The notes: generated by a model from the letters alone, not told the origin. A stretch of 64,000 bases of DNA from Viola odorata (GCA_963691705.1 OY829544.1:1557501-1621500); one strand, 5' to 3'; counted from the stretch's first letter, positions 25,473 to 39,050 are shown. Numbers and translations: made by a program.

Positions 25473-26402
25473 TTCTTTTCGTGAAATGAAAGAATGAAGA
25501 AGGAAAGATGAAGATTATCAAAATGGGTTTTTCAGTGGGAAGGAAGAAGGAGAAGGTGAAAAGGTTGCTCCTTTTTTTTACAGACTGTTCACTTTTCTAT
25601 TTTCCTGCTTTGGGATAGTGGACAGTGAGGATTTCGTAATTGGGCGCCATGTTTTAATGTTTCCACTTACCAGTTTGTCTCATGCCTTTGGAATTCAAAA
25701 TCCTTTTTCCCCATGTCAGCCACAGTAACTCTTAACACCCCCTTTCTAGGGTTTACTTTTTCTGCGAAGGTACTGTGTTGTCTAATCAAAAGTTATCAAC
25801 TTTCACTTGTTAGTCCACTGAAACGGATATTGGTATCTTAAGGTATTTTCTTTACCCAAATTTGTTTTTTCGAAAGCTGATTCTTTTTTTATTTCCTCGG
25901 AGAGACGAAAACTAGACTAAAGCCCACAACTTTATATCTCCAAATAAACTTCAAAGTTCAAACCAATATCATGAGAAGAAAAGAAAAGAAAACTGATAGT
26001 AGACACATGGAAATGTATAATTTGAGTTGAAAAGGTACGGCACTTGTAGTTCAGTGTTTATCTCACAAATAGTAAAAATATGAATAATATTTCAAATTAA
26101 AATTTCATTTCTGTCTGTTAAAAAAAAAAACTAGAATAAATTAACCATTCAATAGTTTCCATCCTTTTCCTTGTCCTCCTCTGCATGAAAAGTATTCAAG
26201 TAGTTCACAAAATATGTACAAACCCTGTTACTCGTAAGGTTAACCTGATGGTAATATCCACTGCTTGCATTCCCTAGTGGGAAATAACCCAAAATACAAA
26301 AAAGAACTAGACAGCTGAAGCAAGTGGAATCATACATATTCTCAGAAAGGTCACACCTTAGCCCACAAAATACTGTAAAATTCATAACGTGATAGTTATT
26401 TA
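25473..26402. other. spacer between B3 gene 1 and B3 gene 2
   Basis: Contains the leader and promoter of the first B3 gene, then AT-rich sequence and the 3' end of the second. An 86-codon reverse ORF at 26149-26409 has no recognisable product and overlaps the 3' UTR. Confidence 0.6.
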
Positions 26403-28648
26403 TCACCATGGTGCCTTGGCCATTTCTTGGAACATATGCTCAAAAGTGTCACCATTGACCTCAAAAGACTCAATCTCAGCATCAAGCATGTTCATTGTGT
26501 TCTTAACTTCTAAAATCCTTGCCTCAAGACTCCTCATTTCCTCTTCTGCATTAACTCTTTCAACTTTAGCTTCCTTACACCTCTGTGATTTACCAGCTAG
26601 GCTCATAAGCTGGCGCAGCCGCGTCAACAAGAACCCAACATTCAATCCCAAGCCTCCAAAGGATACCAAAGTCTTCTCCCAAGTTGGAAAACAATCTCCA
26701 CATGAATCGATCTTGGAAGCTCTAATGGCATCAGCGATGTTGATAGTCTCAGCAATTATTCCAGTTATCAGTTTACAGTTCAGGCCCTGAAGAAGATGGT
26801 CATGGAGAAAGCCATTTTGACTGAGGCAAAGTTCATAATACTTCTTTTGTAGTTGTCTGGAGAGCTCAGCGTTTATAACCAGACCGTTTACGATAATGTC
26901 GAAATCATCAAAGCATTTCACAGCTTTAAAATCAATAGGGCACTCTTCTGACAATCTGATCCCATCGGAAATTTCAAAGCCAAGATCCTCACTGTCATTT
27001 TCAGAGTGATCTGATATAGAGCTTGTACAATGCATCTTTTTGCTTTCCTTCTGAATGTTTTCTTCATGATCTTCCTCTTCTTCTAAGAGTGGCTGTGAAT
27101 CCTCATATTTCATTTCTTCATTAGCCATGATCAAAGGAGCTACTTCATTTGTAGTAAAATAACAAAATCAGATTCTGTGAGCAATTAGGACACTTATGAT
27201 CATAAAGTTAAAGAAAGTGTGAAACGTTTTAAACCACTCACTAGGATTCATTTTTCGCTCAGCAGCATCTAATTTCAAAAGGCCAAGAGCACCATCTACC
27301 TCCTCTGAACCATAAACTCTCAGAATGTAGACCTAAAAACGACACAAATTGCAATCAGATATAACAACAAATTGGAAAACAGATTGTGAGCATCATTCGC
27401 AAACTAATTGCACATCTAGCCACCAGAATATGCCTTTGAATTTCCAGTTAAAATGACGGCATCCAATTTTCTTGTCTAACATCATAGTGCTCCAGAACAT
27501 CAAACACTAAGCAACAAGTTAAACTTGTGGCTATTTTTTTTGCTGAGCAATCTTGAAACTTCATTTAGTAAAAACATACCTTTAAATGATTAGCCACAAA
27601 ACCCTGAAATCTGAAACAAATGTCTTCACATACATTGATAAAAAGGATGATGCACACACCTCACAGAAACAGTTCGAAAGATTACCTTGAATTTGGTTCC
27701 CTCAACTAAATGAAAAACCACAACATCTCCCTCAACTAAGTTGTGATCAATCGAGAACCCTCTCCATCCACCACTAAGCCCCGCCTTGTGTGCAAGGTAT
27801 TTTGATAGAGAAGTTTTCCCATTTTCATCTTCCAAAACAAACATCGTGTCCTCCATCGGCATATGCTTATCACAAAAGTCCTTACCGAGGCCCTATGACC
27901 CAAAATAACCCATTAAGATCACTGCATTCATGGATCGAAATTTGATGAGGAAAAGTAAACAAAAACTCTGCATTTGTTTACCAACCAAAACCCTCCAGTA
28001 ACGTGGGAGGGCTTCATGACCTTTATCATACTAGGGAATTGAGGCGCTAGATTATCTTTAACCTCGCTTGCTCGCAACATAACCTCAGACTTAACTTCAT
28101 CATTATCATACAGATCATCCATTGTCGCCCTCTTCCGTTTTTGGCTACAAGCAAAAAATGGAGTCAGAATCTAGTGCAGCTATTCCCATATTAGGCAAGA
28201 TAAAATGAATCAACTCACCATTCAGACTTGATGGGACCATTGTTAGCCACCTGCTCAATAATTCAAAAATACTTGATTAATCAACAATCTTTTTCAATGA
28301 TGCAAACAAAAAGTGTTAGTAACTACACAACCTCTGTAAAACCCTTGAAGAATACAGTAGCAGAAGAGATATATGTTCAGAACTTTTTTGTTCAAAAGAA
28401 CACAGAAAGGATCAAAAAAGAAAGCAAGCATAAAAAAGGGTACGAACTTTGCTTAAAGCAACCGACTTCTTGCTCCCCACCGTCTTGGGTGGTCTTTCTC
28501 TTCCATTCTGCCAAAAAACAAAAGGAAAACCAAATGAAAAGAATGAAACTTTATGTACATACATAGATACATACATAAATGGGTATTCAAAGATATACAG
28601 AGAGGGAAAATGATCGACCTTTGTTTCAAGTCCCTGCGGTACAGTCAT
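26403..28648 (-). CDS. B3-domain protein with C-terminal coiled-coil domain (Os01g0234100-like)
   Basis: Seven exons in gene order: 28619-28648, 28448-28507, 28219-28250, 27982-28144, 27686-27892, 27242-27332, 26403-27142 (1323 nt, 440 residues). The B3 domain is at about residues 79-170 (SHVTGGFWL, LSGGWRGFSIDH). After a short acidic serine-rich linker (about 190-240) comes a conserved domain beginning CFDDFDIIVNG. It has helical segments (KKYYELCLSQNGFLHDHLL; GLNVGFLLTRLRQLMSL) and ends in a heptad-rich coiled coil (EEEMRSLEARILEVKNTMN) with the terminus MAKAPW. The same C-terminal domain is in the gene at 31713-34821. The coiled coil suggests dimerisation or partner binding; that is inference. 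The 32-, 163- and 207-nt exons match the paralogues. Confidence 0.9.
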
Positions 28649-29587
28649 GGCTATTGGTGGAAGCAAAGGGAAGAAACGCAGAAGGAGGGAATTATAGAAA
28701 GCAAAATAGTAGTAGTGCTGGAAATTTTGGAGAGGTTTTTTTTCTTCTTATAATACAAATTCATTTCATTTGGAAAGTGAGATGAAAGAGGGAAGAGGAA
28801 AGGACCGTTCAATTCAAAATTTTGTTTAAAAGTTTGCAGTGGTAATCCCCTAGCTTGTCATTTCTAATCCTCTCAACCTGTTATTTCTTTCTTTTTCAGA
28901 TATCGAAAAATATACTATTAAATTAAATATACAGTAGGAAAAGATAATCTTTTTATGATACTGTTTAAATATATATATTAATCATTAGATATTTTATAAC
29001 TACCGATTAAATTGTCCTTATTACATTAATCATTGAGTGATTATTTAGTAATTTTTCGTTAAGATTGTTTAGGAATAATTCTGTCATTATCTACAAACGG
29101 TGATTTTAAAAATTGAAATAAGAGAACTAAATGACCAAAGGTCCAAAACCATTTTTAAAAAAATCGACATCTATTTAAATACGGAGAGAATAGGGCTTAT
29201 AATTAACTAATTTCTAAAACTTAAATAACTCTAAATTTGGGAAATCAAAAAATTAAATGGAAGTTAATACCCTTTGTAGACACTATGTCACGAATTAGAC
29301 AAGTGTGATGGACTGAGTTCCTTGCAACGAGTCACGAACGAGCTCTTCCCATGAGAAAAAAATACAGCGAGTTTTTAAATGCTAAGAATAATACCTAGAA
29401 CACTAAATTTTAATATTTTTACTAACCAACCTGACAAACTGATAATAGATGATTTAAGTTTATTGAAGTATCTCTTTATTTATTTAGATAAAGAATTATT
29501 TAAGTGACTGTAGAAATATTTTAACAGCCCAGTAAATATACTGGCACAGCCCAGTGGGCTTATTAACCCCAAGGGAGGCTTAGCCAC
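28649..29587. other. upstream region of B3 gene 2
   Basis: Promoter side of the second B3 gene, then very AT-rich spacer. No gene, RNA or complete repeat recognised. Confidence 0.55.
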
Positions 29588-30300
29588 ATTTGCTCACCAT
29601 TCACCTGCAAAGTCTCGATCTCAACATCAAAGCCAGTTCCTCATTCCTCTCACTCCAAAGGACTCTGACTCACTCAAAAAGCTTGCATCTTCTCTTTGAT
29701 TTAGCATCAGGTCTGTAAGTTGGCCTAACCGCGCAAGCACGAAGCAGACATTCAATCCTAACAGCCCAACAAAACAAAAGTAAGACCAGGACAGTAGATC
29801 ATGATGCCACTTGAATATTCAGTCAAAATGCCGCAATCTAAACTGTGCTCAAGCATCTGACTCCTAATCATCAAAAGTCAAGCTATAATTCAAATCAGTT
29901 GGCAATTGAAATGAAAAGAAAATTACCCAGGAAAACCCTTTTCCATCCAATACTAAAGCTCATTCTTCTCAAAGACACTTTGCTTCTGAACAGGTTCCAG
30001 TTTCATCTTCCAAGACCATCATTAGGTCCTGAGGCAAGTTTTTTCATCACAAAATTTCCTGTTCAAGGCCCAAAATCCAAAATGTAAGCCATCAAACATC
30101 ACTATATATGTGAACCGAACATTATTAAACATGAAATCAACTCGTTATTGAACAAAAACCAAAAATCGATGTTTAGCGTACTAAAACCCTCCTGAAATTT
30201 GCGAAGGCCATCAAATTATGCTATCGTGCGCCTAGAAATTCAGGAGCAAAATTGGCTTGTACCTCACTGGCGCGCAAATCACATTCTTCCTCTTCTTCTA
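29588..30300 (-). pseudogene. relic of a fourth B3 gene
   Basis: Three separated blocks keep the order of a minus-strand B3 gene. At 30190-30300 the translation LRASEVQANFAPEF matches LRASEVKDNLAPQF of the 26-28 kb gene. At 29920-30070 there is GLEQEIL, then MMVLEDETGT and SFSIGWK, which match the B3 strand blocks. At 29588-29790 the sequence matches the C-terminal coiled-coil exon (VGF-like LARL segment). Stop codons, small indels and loss of splice sites show it is dead. It is most like the neighbour at 26403-28648, so it probably arose by tandem duplication. Confidence 0.8.
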
Positions 30301-31712
30301 CTGGGTCTTCCGAAACAGAGTCGTTGTCGCTTTCCGTTTCAATTCCCCACCATCTCTTACATTCTCTTGTTTTTCCTCGCTGGCTTGAGCTTCGAAGAAG
30401 AAAACAGTTTGATCACGGACGAAATAAATCAGCAAACAAGTCTTCTGGAGTATTTCTCAGAGCCCAATTTGGGGCGGACGCCGACTGCGGTGTCCGTTTT
30501 CTGGAGTATTCTTTCGGAGCCCAATCGCTAGGGCACGGTCCGACACCATTTTTCTTCTCTCGGGATTTCGGTAGCAAATAAATTTCTTGGGCGGGCAAAC
30601 CATTGTATTAAAATTATGGTTATTTTTTCACGCCAAACATGTTACAGTATTTTTTTCGCACACGAGTAACAAAATTAGGAAAGAATTTTACCCAAAAAAA
30701 ATTAGGATAGAAAACTTATTTATATAATGTCAAAATAATGTTTACAGAAAAATATAATAGAGTTTGAGTTTTGAGAATATAATTAATTATATCACGAGAC
30801 ACTCATCTTCTTTAAACTCGATAGTGCTCAAATCGAAATCAATCATACGTAATTTCAAAAAGTACTGTTAATCTACTTACCTACTCACAATTAAATAAAA
30901 AGCAGTCTTGTGGAAATTTTGTATTGGGAATGAAAAGGCTTGTCGAGAGTTGATCAAAATTCAAAGTCAGTATTATTAGTACTCATTAGATTAGTCTGAT
31001 TAGATGCGGAGGTTGTGGTGGGGTGGTGAGACTGAATTATTAGTCTGTTTGGTTTTTGTGATTCAACCAAAAGTATGAAAATTTGTTTGGTTCACAACAA
31101 TCAACGATCGTAAATGAAAAATACTAAAAGTCCAGTATAAGTAGCTAAAATAGGTTCGTTTGAGCTGCACGCTCTCATCATAATTTGCGCCGTTCTTAAG
31201 ACTTGAACTCTTTATCGTGAATGGCAATCTAATACTTAAAGCTTTTTGCCAAAGATTTAACTCTTCAATCCACAAACTTGTAGCGTGCAGGAAAGCAACC
31301 CTACCCAACAGGCGAGAGGTGGCGGGATTCAGAGTCCGGCAAGAGACAAACCTGAAAAATCCCCTCTACTCCAGGACCTCCAGGTTGATCATTCGAAAGA
31401 AAATATTTTAACTGGTCTCCACAAAGAAAGAAAGATTACAGCACTGACTACAACAACATTTCAGCAGTCCGCAGCAAAATAATGTACATGATTACAGGAT
31501 ACAACTGAAGTTGCGAAAAAGAAAACACTTAACCGATCCCCCCCTACTAGAACACATGAAGTTGCGATTTGCATACACTTGGCTCAGGGCCAAATTAGTA
31601 AAATATTTCTGTTAACACATTCAGTTAGCATGAGAAACCTTGAGCATCATTGAGATTCCTTAAATATCCTGCTGGGAATAGTATTAAGTTCCACAAACTG
31701 CTACTCTTACGC
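30301..31712. other. spacer between the B3 relic and B3 gene 3
   Basis: A short motif (ctggagtat...gagcccaat) occurs twice at 30449-30523. The first few hundred bases might be unrecognised upstream parts of the relic. The rest is AT-rich spacer and the 3' UTR of the next gene. Confidence 0.5.
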
Positions 31713-34700
31713 TTACCATGGGGCAAGGACCACTTCCTGAAACTTGAGCTCATGCTTCTCAGCATTTGACTTTAGGGCCTCTATCTCACCATCTAGCTTC
31801 TCCTTAGTCTCCTTCAATTTCAAAAGCTTCGTTTCGATACTTTTTATCTCTTCATTTACACGAGCTTGCTCATTTCTAGCTTCTCTGGACTCTGATTCCA
31901 TAGCTGCTTCTGTTTCCAGGACAAGATTCAATAACTTCTTAAGCCGAGTACGGAGAAATCCAACATTCATGCCCAACAGTTCAAATCCTTTCAAGGTCTT
32001 GTCCCAAACTGCATAATCAGAACGAGAATTGGAAAGCTTGGAAGATCTAACAGCCATGGAAATCTTGACGGTCTCTATTATTATTTCAGCAGCCAATTTA
32101 CTATTAAGACTTGCGAGAAGATTGTCATGAAGAAATGAGTTTTGTGAGCAACATAGGTCATAGTATTCAGCCCTATGCTGATTGGAGAGCTCAGAATCTA
32201 TAGCAGAGCCGTTGACAAGAATTCTGAAATTATCAAAACCGTCTACATCTTCAAAATCATTGGTGGATCCTGAAGATTTGATGACTTCTCGAATTTCAGA
32301 GCCATTATCTTCACTTTCACTCTCAGATTGAATTGCTGCATCCACTTTATTGGTTTCCATTACAATCAGGCGCTTCTCTCGATTATTCTCTTCCAAATGG
32401 TCTGCTGGAAGAAACGCTAAAGGCTTGGCCTTTTTGTTGCACTCATTATCTCTGTCTGCCAAGTCTGCTATTGCTGCGGGGAAACAGAACAGGAATATAG
32501 ATCATGTAATTTAACCAATCAGCTAGAAAGTGTAAAACAGGAAAAAGAAGTACAACATACCAGGCTCGATTTGATTTTCATGACCACTTCCTCTGACTAC
32601 ATACACCTGCAAAAAGAAGTGTCAAGCAAATAGCAACTGTGGCAATAGAAATCTACAAAAACGACCAAGTAACTTTTCCAATGCAGTAAAAAAATTGAAG
32701 GAAAGACCAACTATAAGTATGCAGAAAGAAGAAAATGAAGGCCTATACCCTCTGAAAACACTAGTGGATCTCTAGGTCATCTATAGATGTGTCAGTATGA
32801 AATGCTTAAAGGTTCAATTGAAAAGAAGTCGAGAAAATTTTCAGGTTCTAGATGCTTCTGATGGACATTTTAAAATGATTTGTTCAGAAAAAACTGAATA
32901 CATGACCATACGAAAAGTTGTACCTTAAACCTTAAAGGCTTGACTAAATGGAAAATGAGAATGTCACCCTCGATTAAGTTGTTTCCAGCACAGAAAGCTT
33001 TCCACCCACCACTGAGTGCTGTTCTTTCAGCAATATAATTTGTTATAAACTCTTCCCCATTGTCATTTTGCAAAAAAATTGTTGCATCATTCTTTGGCAA
33101 ATACAGTTTGCAGAATCGCATTGGAAGATGCTGTAAGAGAAGAAAAATAAAGGTCAGAAAAATACACCTGTCTAAGATATGACATAAGTGTCTTATTCTC
33201 AAATTTAGAACAGAATTTTACTTTACCATCCAAAACCCTACAGTCACATTTGAGCGGACCAAAGCTTTTGCAAAGCTAGGGAATGCAGGTTCTAATTTGG
33301 ACCGAAACTCTTCTGCCCGCTCCATAGGAGAATACCTAGTTTCAACCCTGTCATAGATATCATTATTTGCATCTCTCTTTTGTTTGTGGCTGTAAAAACA
33401 AAACAAACATAAATCAGTGTAAGACCATAGTACTCCAAGTTACGAACTGTTCAGCTTAAGCAGAAGGCAGTTAGGTAAGATCCTGACCTTCTTGACTCTC
33501 CTGATTTATCATACACCACCTGCTCAAGAAGAAAATAAAAAAAAAAGTTTGTCAGATTATTTTGACAGTCAAATCTATTCCAAATAACAACATTTCATCA
33601 GCAGAAAACTAAACTGGAGATTTTAGAGTTAGAAAGACCAATTATGCAGGAACTGAGACCAAGCAGCAAACAAAATTAGTGTAAAAATCAACCAGCTTCT
33701 AGTTAGTACATACAGCTCACTGTTGAGTACATAAGTTCAGAATGTGCTATCCTATAATAGTGGTTTACAACCACAGCCCATAAACAGTGCAAGTGAAGCA
33801 AAAGTTTGGCAAAACCTTCAATCATTATGCAACATTAACAGATTCAATGGCAGCATAGGTTCAAATTCAACCTGTTGGTTCATGGCAGATTGCAGCTTTT
33901 TCAAACATAAAGTGCTCTAAAGAAAAACTTCCAGGACTGGGAATTGTAATTGACATAAAAAGTCATCCAATGAAACACGGCCTGGCATTGTGAGTGTTGT
34001 CATTGAACACTAAAGGGTTAATAGGAGCTAAGGTAAAGGTTACTTAGATTTCTTTTTGGCCCAGGTTTAGATGGCAATGGATAGTAACAAGCTCAGAATG
34101 GATAGTTCAAATCTGGCTTACAAGTATTTTACCAGCATGGGTTAACTCCTTTCAAAGGGGAAGTATCACGGAGAGTAAAGCATAAACAATTATCGGTTGC
34201 AGGTAACAGCCACCATGGAAGCCTGGTGATCTTAAAGTTACCTGAGGCTGTTAGAACTTTTTAAAAAATTGCAGAAACAATTGCCTAAATCTATCATTTC
34301 ATTCAACAACATTAGTCCAAGAAAGACCCATAAACGAGTAAACAGATGAACAGGAACCGCATAGGAAATGAAGCAATGAAAAGAAAAAACAACCTTTATC
34401 AGCCCAAAGACAACCCATTTAGCAAATCATAAGAACCAAGTATACATAGACTTCAATGAGCTCTATTCCTAAAAATAATCAACAGATTACACTTGTTGAG
34501 GCAAATGGGACGCAAAATAGGAAAAAGGAGAAGAGCCAGGTCTCACAATTTCAGTCTTGAGGTCAGGTTCTTGAGACTTATCGCGGATCTGGGTCAGCTT
34601 AATCTTGTTCCCTTCAAGCTTCCTCAGCTTAATCTGGGCAATGAACAGATTTGCAGAATCAGATATGAAAGATTATTACAAGACTACACAACACAGAATA

Positions 34701-34821
34701 AGAAGAAGAAGAAGAAGAAGAAGAGGGGTAAAGATGAGACCTTTGGAAAAGTAGAAATGGTGATTTGAGAAGGGGGAGGAGGCTGGTGAGGAGGGGTGGC
34801 TTGGCCTTCTTTGGCATCCAT
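31713..34821 (-). CDS. B3-domain protein with C-terminal coiled-coil domain
   Basis: Seven exons in gene order: 34741-34821, 34547-34633, 33488-33519, 33227-33389, 32924-33130, 32561-32606, 31713-32473 (1377 nt, 458 residues). It starts MDAKEGQATPP with a proline-rich leader. The B3 domain is at about residues 105-195; the family glycine-rich turn reads SNVTVGFWM and the second block LSGGWKAFCAGNN, so it has diverged from the two sister genes at DNA-contact positions. The C-terminal domain starts DGFDNFRILVNG, includes GMNVGFLRTRLKKLL, and ends in a long coiled coil (residues about 395-445) with terminus VVLAPW. Intron 2 is unusually long (about 1 kb) and intron 1 carries a GAA microsatellite at 34702-34725. 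Likely nuclear; target unknown. Confidence 0.9.
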
Positions 34822-36705
34822 GGTAGGTCAGGTGGTGGTGTGCAGTGCAGCCAAAGCAGGAAGGAAGAAGTATTACTATTTGCTGTTGGGGTTCGTAGTT
34901 TCTTTTCTTTTCTTTCTCTCTTTCAGATTCCTGTCCTTGATAATGTTTTTTTCTTTCTGCTGTCCAAAAAGGAGAAAAAAAGGAAGTAAACTCTAAACGC
35001 AGATATAGGCAGAATAGTTCATGTAATGTTCAGATGAGTCAAAGGTATTTTTTTATTTATTTTTATTTTATTATTTGTTACCAGTAAAATTTTCATGAAC
35101 AAATAAATGAGAAAAATGCATTTTATGCCTCAGGAAAAAAAATCTCAACTAGAAATAATTTTTATTATCTGAAAGACAAAATAGGAATATATTATTGGAA
35201 AAAAATTGAGAATTCTACTCTTAACAAAACCTTGATTAAGAATGAAATCCAAATATATAATGTAAAATAAAAGTTTTTAATTGAATTTTGAATAAAAAAA
35301 TAAACATGAATTTGATGTATAATATTAATTAGACTTTTTTTCTAAAAATACTATCTATTATTATTCTGGAAAATAATTAATTTACCGATAAATCGTGTTA
35401 AATTGTACATTAATTAATAATTTAAATGATTGTTCTACTATCATTAGTTTAGAATTTTACTAAAATTGAATCATTTAAATCACATTACCCACTAATTCTT
35501 TCTTCTCTTTATATTTAATCTTCTTAATTAAATTTGTTTTAAATTAGCGAATTAAAAGAAAAGAATGGTAGCATGAATTGAATTAAACTTGAGAGAACAA
35601 TTTTGATTGGGTAAAAGAAGCAGGAGGAGAGAAAAATATTAGAAAATCATAATTAGGGGTAAGTTAGTAAAAGCACATCACTAATCTCTAATTTCACTAT
35701 TATATAAAAAAAAATTACTGGTAAATTAATTTGATAAGGTGCGGATGCATTACAGTGTTTCGGTGTCAGGATCTAAGCAGTTGATAGTTGTTTTGTTAGA
35801 TAGTGATGCAGAGAATGACGTCCGTTTACAGCCCGTTGGTATACGAACATATATCGAGGCACTGACCTGAAAAGAAAAGAAAGGGTCATCATATTCATAT
35901 TCATACAAACTACAAGGACTATATTGGACTTTCCATAAATAATGATTCTTTCTGCAAGTAAATCTGTCATCAAGCCACAGTTTTACTCATCAGAGTAACC
36001 CTACATGATATGATTTCTCAGGTTAGGTATCCATTACACAGTAGGATTATTTTCAAATTAAGTTAGCCCTTAATTATAAATGGCTCGATATTTAATTATT
36101 TTTCAAACTTAATTCTGGTTATTTTAGGGATTAATCAAAGTGAATAAGATCTTTATTGGACGGAAGTAATTAAATAGTCAAAACGCTTAGGTACAAACTT
36201 CAGTCTCTCGCATTTGATTCTTTTTACATATATTTACAATTACAATGTAAATGAATATACCATACCGTACAGTTTATACATACACTACTATTTACATCTA
36301 CAAATTGCCATCTCACTTGGCCATTTTGGCGGATCACATAGCATAAACCCTACTTCCAGTCCTGAAAACACCACAGAATCTCAAGCTTTTCCGGCAGGAA
36401 CTGAAGACAATCGACAATCGACAATCGACAATCTCACCACCCGTTGCACATTCACACCATATCGCACATGAAAGTAGCTCCATTATGTACTTTGACTATA
36501 CAAGTACTTGTTTTATTCATGCCAAAGGGTAGACTTGAAGCTACTAGAGTAACAGATAACTAATCCAACTACCCAACAAAATTGTCCAGAAGACCTCACC
36601 TTGGTCATTTTAGTTCACGACGTTCCTCTTTCTATTGCATCCACGGGAACTAGTTCTCACAAACTCCTTCAAACTTCTGGCGGGTGCGCATAAATGTAAA
36701 CAATG
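34822..36705. other. AT-rich spacer upstream of B3 gene 3
   Basis: First about 150 bases are the B3 leader region. The rest is AT-rich with no recognised gene. Near 36,410 the motif ACAATCG is repeated in tandem (gacaatcgacaatcgacaat). The last stretch is the 3' UTR of the DUF829 gene. Confidence 0.55.
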
Positions 36706-39050
36706 TTATAATCTTGAGCGACGTATGCGTTTGATACTGTGGAAAGGAGAATGCCTTCGAGCAGAGCCAATAGGTTGGCCATTCAGAGAACCAGAAAATC
36801 TGATATCCCAGCCTTCGATATTCTTAGGGACACAACCATCAAAGAGCATTTGCCCAAGAACACTATGTGCACTAATACTTGGAGGGTTTGGTAGATGCAT
36901 TGATCTTTCTTTCCGTTCATCTTGTAAACGCTCCGACTCTTTATTATTGGAATATTCTACTGAACTTGGTATAAAGAAGTGGTCACCTGGACCAGAAGCA
37001 ACTCTTCTTAGGCTTTGATTCGAGTTATCCGCTGCTTTCTGGAGATCGCATATTAATTCAGATATCCCATCATGTATACCATCCATGCCAATTCCCTCTC
37101 CAAGTTGCTGGATTCTTCGATAAAAAACTATAGGTGCCTTGTCAAGTATGCTGGTCACAGCAGTCCTGTATTGAATGGGATAGTTCTTGTAATGGCCTGA
37201 AATGACATCGAATTAATTAGTTCTTTGTGGCATCTCTAAGACAAGATGCAAATTGAACAAATAGAACTTAGAAAAGGAAACAAATATTCAGATGACAACT
37301 ATAACTCCTAACACGCAGCAGTAGGCTAACAATCTCTTCCCTAAAAGGGTTTGGTGGAATTTCTGAGCACCAAGCCAAATAGAACAATACTTTGATGCAT
37401 CTCATATTAGGCAGCAGTGGGTTACTCTTCTCCCCTTTAGCCTGTGCTAACTTTAAAAAAAATCTCTCATCTTTGATGAAATAAAACATGTTTCCACTGC
37501 AGAACATTAGGTGAAGAAACAGAGATCACAACTACCACCTGCTGGCATCCAGGTCTGCACCATTTGCTTGCAGGAACAGCCCTCAGTTCAAGTTTTGGAT
37601 AACCATGTCAATTACCCAATCATCACTTTTGGTTGGTAGAGATGTGGAGGCAGCTTAACTGTTTTTTTTCCTTCCTTTTCTTTCCCTGAGATTAGCAACG
37701 TTTGCCCCCCAGGAATTTCCAACCCTTGCTTAGGTAGGATACAAAACTCAAGACCAAGCCACCCTTCTTTCCCAAGAGTACAAGTAATAGTAATTAATCT
37801 TATAAAAACTAGCATATATTAGTGAATGAATAAGAAAACAGGATAAGAAACAAACCTAGATGAGGTGAACAATTCCACTTCACAAGATTAACATCTCCCC
37901 CGAGGTCTTGTAGGCATTTAGCGAATTTGCATATAATTTTATAAGGTGCAAGCTCATCATTCTCCGAGCACAAAATTAGATAAGGAGCTCTCATTTCCTA
38001 AGGAAGAAAGAAGAATGTCAAAACTTATTTGATCAAATTTACAGACACAACAATAGGGAGGCTGCCAACAGTTAGAGACTTACAATGGAAGAGTATAGTG
38101 CCTGCCAATATTCTTCACGCTGCAACTCAAACCTGGTAAGATATAGGCCATCAAGTCCTGATGTAATGCCTTTTGCAACCCAAGACACAAGCTTAGATGG
38201 ACCACGCATTTTCTGAATAGCAGGGTGTAGAGCGAATTGGGCACCCAAATCACTCGTAAAGTCTACTGGGCTTGAATCGAAAATATGTCCAGAAACACAG
38301 GTTCTAACCAATTGGCCTTCATCCTTTACAGAAAAAAGACAAACACAACACAACACATTAAAACCTCAAAAGAAAAGGTATCCCCTAACTAAAATTCCAT
38401 CAAAATCAAAATGGTTGACAGAACATACCAGATTGAGATGACCATGACACACTCCTTGAATAATCTGCATTGAGCAAACCAAAACTTCAATAAAATCTCT
38501 TTGACCCTCTTGCCCCAGTTAAGGATGCTAATATTTCACAAGATTTACCTGAAAAAACTTGTACATGCAAGCTTTTGGAGCAGCAGAAAACGCTACGAAA
38601 ACAATCGGACATGGTCTAATCCTCAGCTCCTGAATATGCAGAAAAAACATAAAACCATTAGCTTTACTCAATTGCTCAACCCACTGTTTTCTATTCTCAA
38701 AAATCTACTAAGCCAACCTCAACAAGCTCATTTCGAAGCAGATACGCTAGCGACAAGGCACGCTCAGGATAAAATCTGCAGACCAGCAGCTCAATTAACT
38801 TGCTTACCAAAAATTATACTGCTAAAATAATATATAATATAATAATAGCTAAAGTAACGACTTACGCGCTGAGGAAATCGGCATGAGACACAAGAGAATT
38901 CCATCCGAGAGAGGAATACAAATCCACATAGCTATCTAAATCCTTCTGATGAATCGAAATCCAGGAGAAGATCACCACGATTCCCCTCGATTCACACTCC
39001 TTCCTCCCCCAGTAAACGCTGCCTCCGGCCCCACCGCTGCCGCCGAACAT
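36706..39050 (-). CDS. DUF829 / TMEM53-like alpha/beta-hydrolase-fold protein
   Basis: Seven exons in gene order: 38866-39050, 38718-38775, 38549-38629, 38429-38464, 38084-38323, 37856-37997, 36706-37196 (1233 nt, 410 residues). It opens with a glycine-rich leader (MFGGSGGAGG), then strands typical of the family (GIVVIFSWISIHQKDL, DLYSSLGWNSLVSHADF). The position of the hydrolase elbow reads FSAAPKACMYKFF. A candidate acid lies in SENDELAPY and a candidate His in CSPHLGHYK. The C-terminal 130 residues are polar and likely disordered. The family is found at membranes and nuclear envelope in animals; enzyme activity in plants is unproven. Start chosen as the first Met before the conserved core. 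Confidence 0.88.
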
